Part shown: positions 62,076-64,000 of the stretch, one piece after another
Layout of the letters: the number at the start of each line of letters is the position of its first letter
How positions within the stretch are numbered: the stretch's first letter is position 1
Source: Zhengitettix transpicula
Taxonomy: Eukaryota; Arthropoda; Insecta; Orthoptera; Tetrigidae
NCBI GenBank assembly: GCA_037074705.1
Contig: CM073591.1
Coordinates: 8,759,087-8,823,086 of the forward strand
Length of the DNA: 64,000 nucleotides
Direction of reading: 5' to 3'
Program-made: the position numbers and the translations under genes
Notes under the pieces: generated by a model
Databases searched by the model: none
What the model was told of the DNA's origin: nothing
Seen by the model: the letters and a program-made list of their open reading frames with translations, nothing else

Positions 62076-62690
62076 AATGGAGGCTGCAGGGATACTTGCC
62101 TCAGAGAGTAACAATTTTTACATACTCGTAGTTAGTCTTAGGGCGATTTCGATACAATTTCCTGGACGTCAAGTGCAGCAGTGCCGCCATCTTGTGACAA
62201 GTCTGTCTATTTTCTTCTTAACGGCTTTCTGAATCATGTTGACGATCCAAGAAAAATTGTCCTTTTTGTTACTGTCTGAAGACGACGCTCTACCATCTGG
62301 TGACGTTTTATTAAAACCCTCTCAAGAGGGGGCACGTGAATTATGGACCTCTTGAGCCGAGGGACACTTCTTCATCTTTCTCCAACCCCTTGGGTAATAT
62401 ATATGAATATATATAGTCTCAAGACATGCGTGAGATACGCCGCCGTCAATAACCGTCAGAGTATCCGCGTCTAATAACGGTAATAAACTTCCAGCCCCCC
62501 CCCAGCCCCGCAATCTCGCTTATCGACTCTTTCTACTAGCTAGAGCTTGACCGCGTTAGATGGTTTTAGCATGTCAGTGAGCTGAGTGTTTTATCCCACA
62601 CACACACACACACACACACGTGCACGCAGGCTGCTGCTTCATCGTGAACAACGATCTGACTCGTTAAAGATCCACCCCCCCCCCCCGTGA
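62076..62690. other. Gap with (CA)n and poly-C
   Basis: A (CA)n at 62598-62619 and poly-C at 62675-62687. No gene is recognised. TGACAAGTCTGTC and GCCGCCATCTTGTGAC (62182) are unremarkable. Confidence 0.4.
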
Positions 62691-62860
62691 AGATGTTGTG
62701 TAAGTAACTCTCGTTGGCTTGCACCTGGGTAATTTACGGGCTTCAGACCACGTCATTGGCCGAAGTGAACGTCATGGCCCTAAGCCTGTAATTACTCACC
62801 CTCAGAGGAGATCTGCGTGACACCCGCCTTCCTTACTGACTCGTGCTATAGTTGCACCAT
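62690..62860. promoter_or_regulatory. Single-copy CNE-like block
   Basis: GGCTTGCACCTGGGTAATTT, CAGACCACGTCATTGGCCGA, TGAACGTCATGGCCCTAAGC and CTGTAATTACTCACCC. It holds an E-box (CACCTG), two homeodomain words (TAATTT, TAATTAC), a CCAAT-box-like ATTGGC and two ACGTCAT words within 110 bp. Confidence 0.3.
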
Positions 62861-63205
62861 CCCTGTCCGGACACGCACGACGACATGTTATACATGATTG
62901 GTGTTGGTTCCGAAAACACCCGCAGCTGGAACAAGGCTGAAGCTCAAACGACGGAACAGTTACACACACAGAGAGAGAGAGAGAGATAGTATGTTAAGGA
63001 AACCACGTGACAGAGTCTCCAGCAGCAGTTCAAATTCTCTCAGAAGACTGGTCAACAGAAACACAGAGAATGTAGTTCATAGGGAGAAATTTATTCTTAT
63101 TGGGTGAACGACTCCGTTGAAGCCCGAAACCTGCGTAAATGAACGAGGCCTCAATGTTTTTAAGGATAAAGTTGTAGCATCCACCATCAGAGAGAAAACA
63201 GGTGT
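62860..63205. other. Gap without recognisable gene
   Basis: A short (GA)n at 62971-62984 and unique sequence. The 126-aa minus frame (63077-63457) runs through the SINE fragment below and shows no domain. Confidence 0.4.
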
Positions 63206-63214
63206 TAAAGGATC

Positions 63215-63300
63215 AAGGATGAAGAAAGGTCGACCGGGACCAGAAATCGAGCCCCAGGGAGCTGGAAGCTGTACCCACTGAGCTCCAGATCTGCTGCACG
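63215..63300 (-). repeat. tRNA-derived SINE fragment (minus strand)
   Basis: The minus strand reads GGAGCTCAGTGGGTACAGCT (A box), CTGGGGCTCGATTTCTGGTC (B box) and CGGTCGACCTTTCTTCATCC (start of tail). A and B boxes sit at tRNA-like spacing. Related to 15.29-15.35 kb. Confidence 0.55.
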
Positions 63301-63507
63301 AAGTTCCTCCATCCATTAAATCACAATTGCTCCGTGACATAAATTTTAGGACCTGAAATGAAGGACGGAATTTAATATACACAAAAAACTGATCCAGGGT
63401 TTCAGAATTAATTGTGATTCTGTCAAAAAAAAAATAATTTTGAACGCGAGTCTGCATTCACGTCTACGGAATTGGAATAAAAAATAAACCGCAGCGCGGA
63501 TCGTTAC

Positions 63508-63582
63508 AGGGGGTAGCTCAGATGGCTAGAGCACTTCCCGGTCCATGGCGGGTCCCGCGTCCGATTCCTGGCTCGTCGGAAA
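63508..63582 (+). tRNA. tRNA-like sequence, probably SINE head or pseudogene
   Basis: GGGGGTAGCTCAGATGGCTA then GAGCACTTCC gives a strong A box and a 4-bp D arm (GCTC/GAGC). The anticodon-arm region has CCCG/CGGG pairing around GTCCATGG. GCGTCCGATTCCTGGC resembles a B box with one mismatch. A 7-bp acceptor stem is not visible, and the anticodon loop would be 8 bases. I judge it a tRNA-derived repeat, not a working gene. The same head occurs at 48.70-48.75 kb (minus). Confidence 0.35.
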
Positions 63583-63621
63583 ATTTTACTTTACATCCTT
63601 GATAACTTTGATTCATCTTTT

Positions 63622-63950
63622 TTTTAGGGTACCAGGCTGCATGAAGGTAATCCACATGGCGGCAACTTCCCTTTAGTTGCATAGGAAGGGATTTGAATGG
63701 GGGGATGCGGAAGGGTAGAGGAAGGTATCCAAGGGTTAACTAGGGGCCCCCGGGGCTGTGGTTTAAGGATCCTACCCGGCATTCGCCTAAAAGTAATGCA
63801 GGGAAAACCTTAGAAAAACCTGCATCAGGTAGGTCGGGCATTGGGTACTTGTCCCACGCCATTCCCTGGATGGCGGTAGAGGAGTTTATTGTGGGGACGC
63901 AGCATTCCCTTCTCCGTACTTCGACCAGTTTAGGAGGCAGCTACACAGTC
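63622..63950 (-). mobile_element. Rep-A unit, minus strand, truncated
   Basis: Starts GGTACCAGGCTGCATGAAGG and runs to CAGTTTAGGAGGCAGCTAC at 63943, where it breaks into unrelated sequence. Confidence 0.86.
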
Positions 63951-63979
63951 CCGAATTTTCCTTACATTTCAAATTCTTT

Positions 63980-64000
63980 TTAAGGGCAACAGGCTACATG
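63980..64000 (-). mobile_element. Start of another minus-strand Rep-A unit, cut by window end
   Basis: AAGGGCAACAGGCTACATG matches the joint and first bases of the minus-strand family (GGGTACCAGGCTACATGAGG). Confidence 0.7.

Noticed and set aside
63508..63582. Functional tRNA gene
   Set aside because: Strong D arm, but no acceptor stem, an irregular anticodon loop and an imperfect B box. Related heads at 48.7 kb and 16.1 kb are truncated, so it is listed as SINE-like.
1..64000. Bacterial operons, Shine-Dalgarno sites, riboswitches or prophage
   Set aside because: No coding density, no operon-like frame order, and microsatellite/SINE content typical of animals.

Overview
This is 64 kb of nuclear DNA from a multicellular eukaryote, almost certainly an animal. 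It has no prokaryotic gene layout. Long runs of (TA)n, (CA)n, (GA)n/(CT)n and poly-G/poly-C are frequent, and there are tRNA-like SINE pieces, satellites, and many interspersed families in both orientations. The species cannot be read from the sequence. CpG-rich single-copy patches with homeodomain, POU, SOX or FOX-like words, separated by repeats, look like a developmental-gene desert. That would suit an early-branching chordate or a large-genome invertebrate, but this is inference only. I found no rRNA, no CRISPR, no complete tRNA gene, and no open frame with a protein domain I recognise (no reverse transcriptase, transposase or integrase).

Most of the window is repeats. (1) Rep-A is a ~520-bp family with about 18 copies or fragments in both orientations (10.0, 16.1-16.9, 19.7-20.7, 23.5-24.6, 34.7, 38.0, 42.4, 43.5, 48.8-49.9, 55.6, 61.2-62.1, 63.6 kb). 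It is often in head-to-tail pairs and carries three conserved hairpins. (2) Foldback or inverted-repeat elements lie at 2.7, 10.7, 18.6, 28.35, 32.7-34.1, 40.0-41.3, 44.0-45.4, 51.8 and 56.2 kb. (3) Satellites and tandem arrays lie at 0-0.16, 5.4-6.96, 7.65-9.4, 21.4-22.85, 25.79-28.15 (41-bp unit, 246-bp higher-order unit), 30.5-32.07, 38.7-39.56, 45.0-45.36, 46.5-47.8, 53.6-54.2, 54.5-55.1, 57.06-57.67 and 59.95-60.29 kb. (4) Four long purine/pyrimidine tracts lie at 17.16, 35.94, 50.69 and 55.10 kb. (5) A dispersed element carries a hammerhead-ribozyme-like core and recurs through the window.

Possible genic or regulatory DNA is limited to a few patches. One is a CpG-rich segment at 37.15-37.56 kb that ends in a short ATG-initiated stretch followed by a splice-donor-like sequence. 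Another is an exon-like stretch on the minus strand at 45.74-45.90 kb. The rest are regulatory-looking blocks near 0.3-0.5, 5.1, 12.8-13.0, 20.8-21.3, 25.0-25.4, 29.75-29.95, 43.1, 47.85-48.1, 50.2-50.4, 53.15-53.3, 59.0, 59.6 and 62.7-62.85 kb. None is proven.

The strongest signals for follow-up are four. First, the foldback families appear to seed tandem arrays from their own arms (2.9, 28 and 45 kb). Second, the spacer of one foldback copy is flipped relative to its relatives. Third, the Rep-A family is structured and tends to multimerise. Fourth, hammerhead-like motifs occur in inverted pairs. All coordinates of repeat edges are estimates by eye, good to about 5-20 bases.
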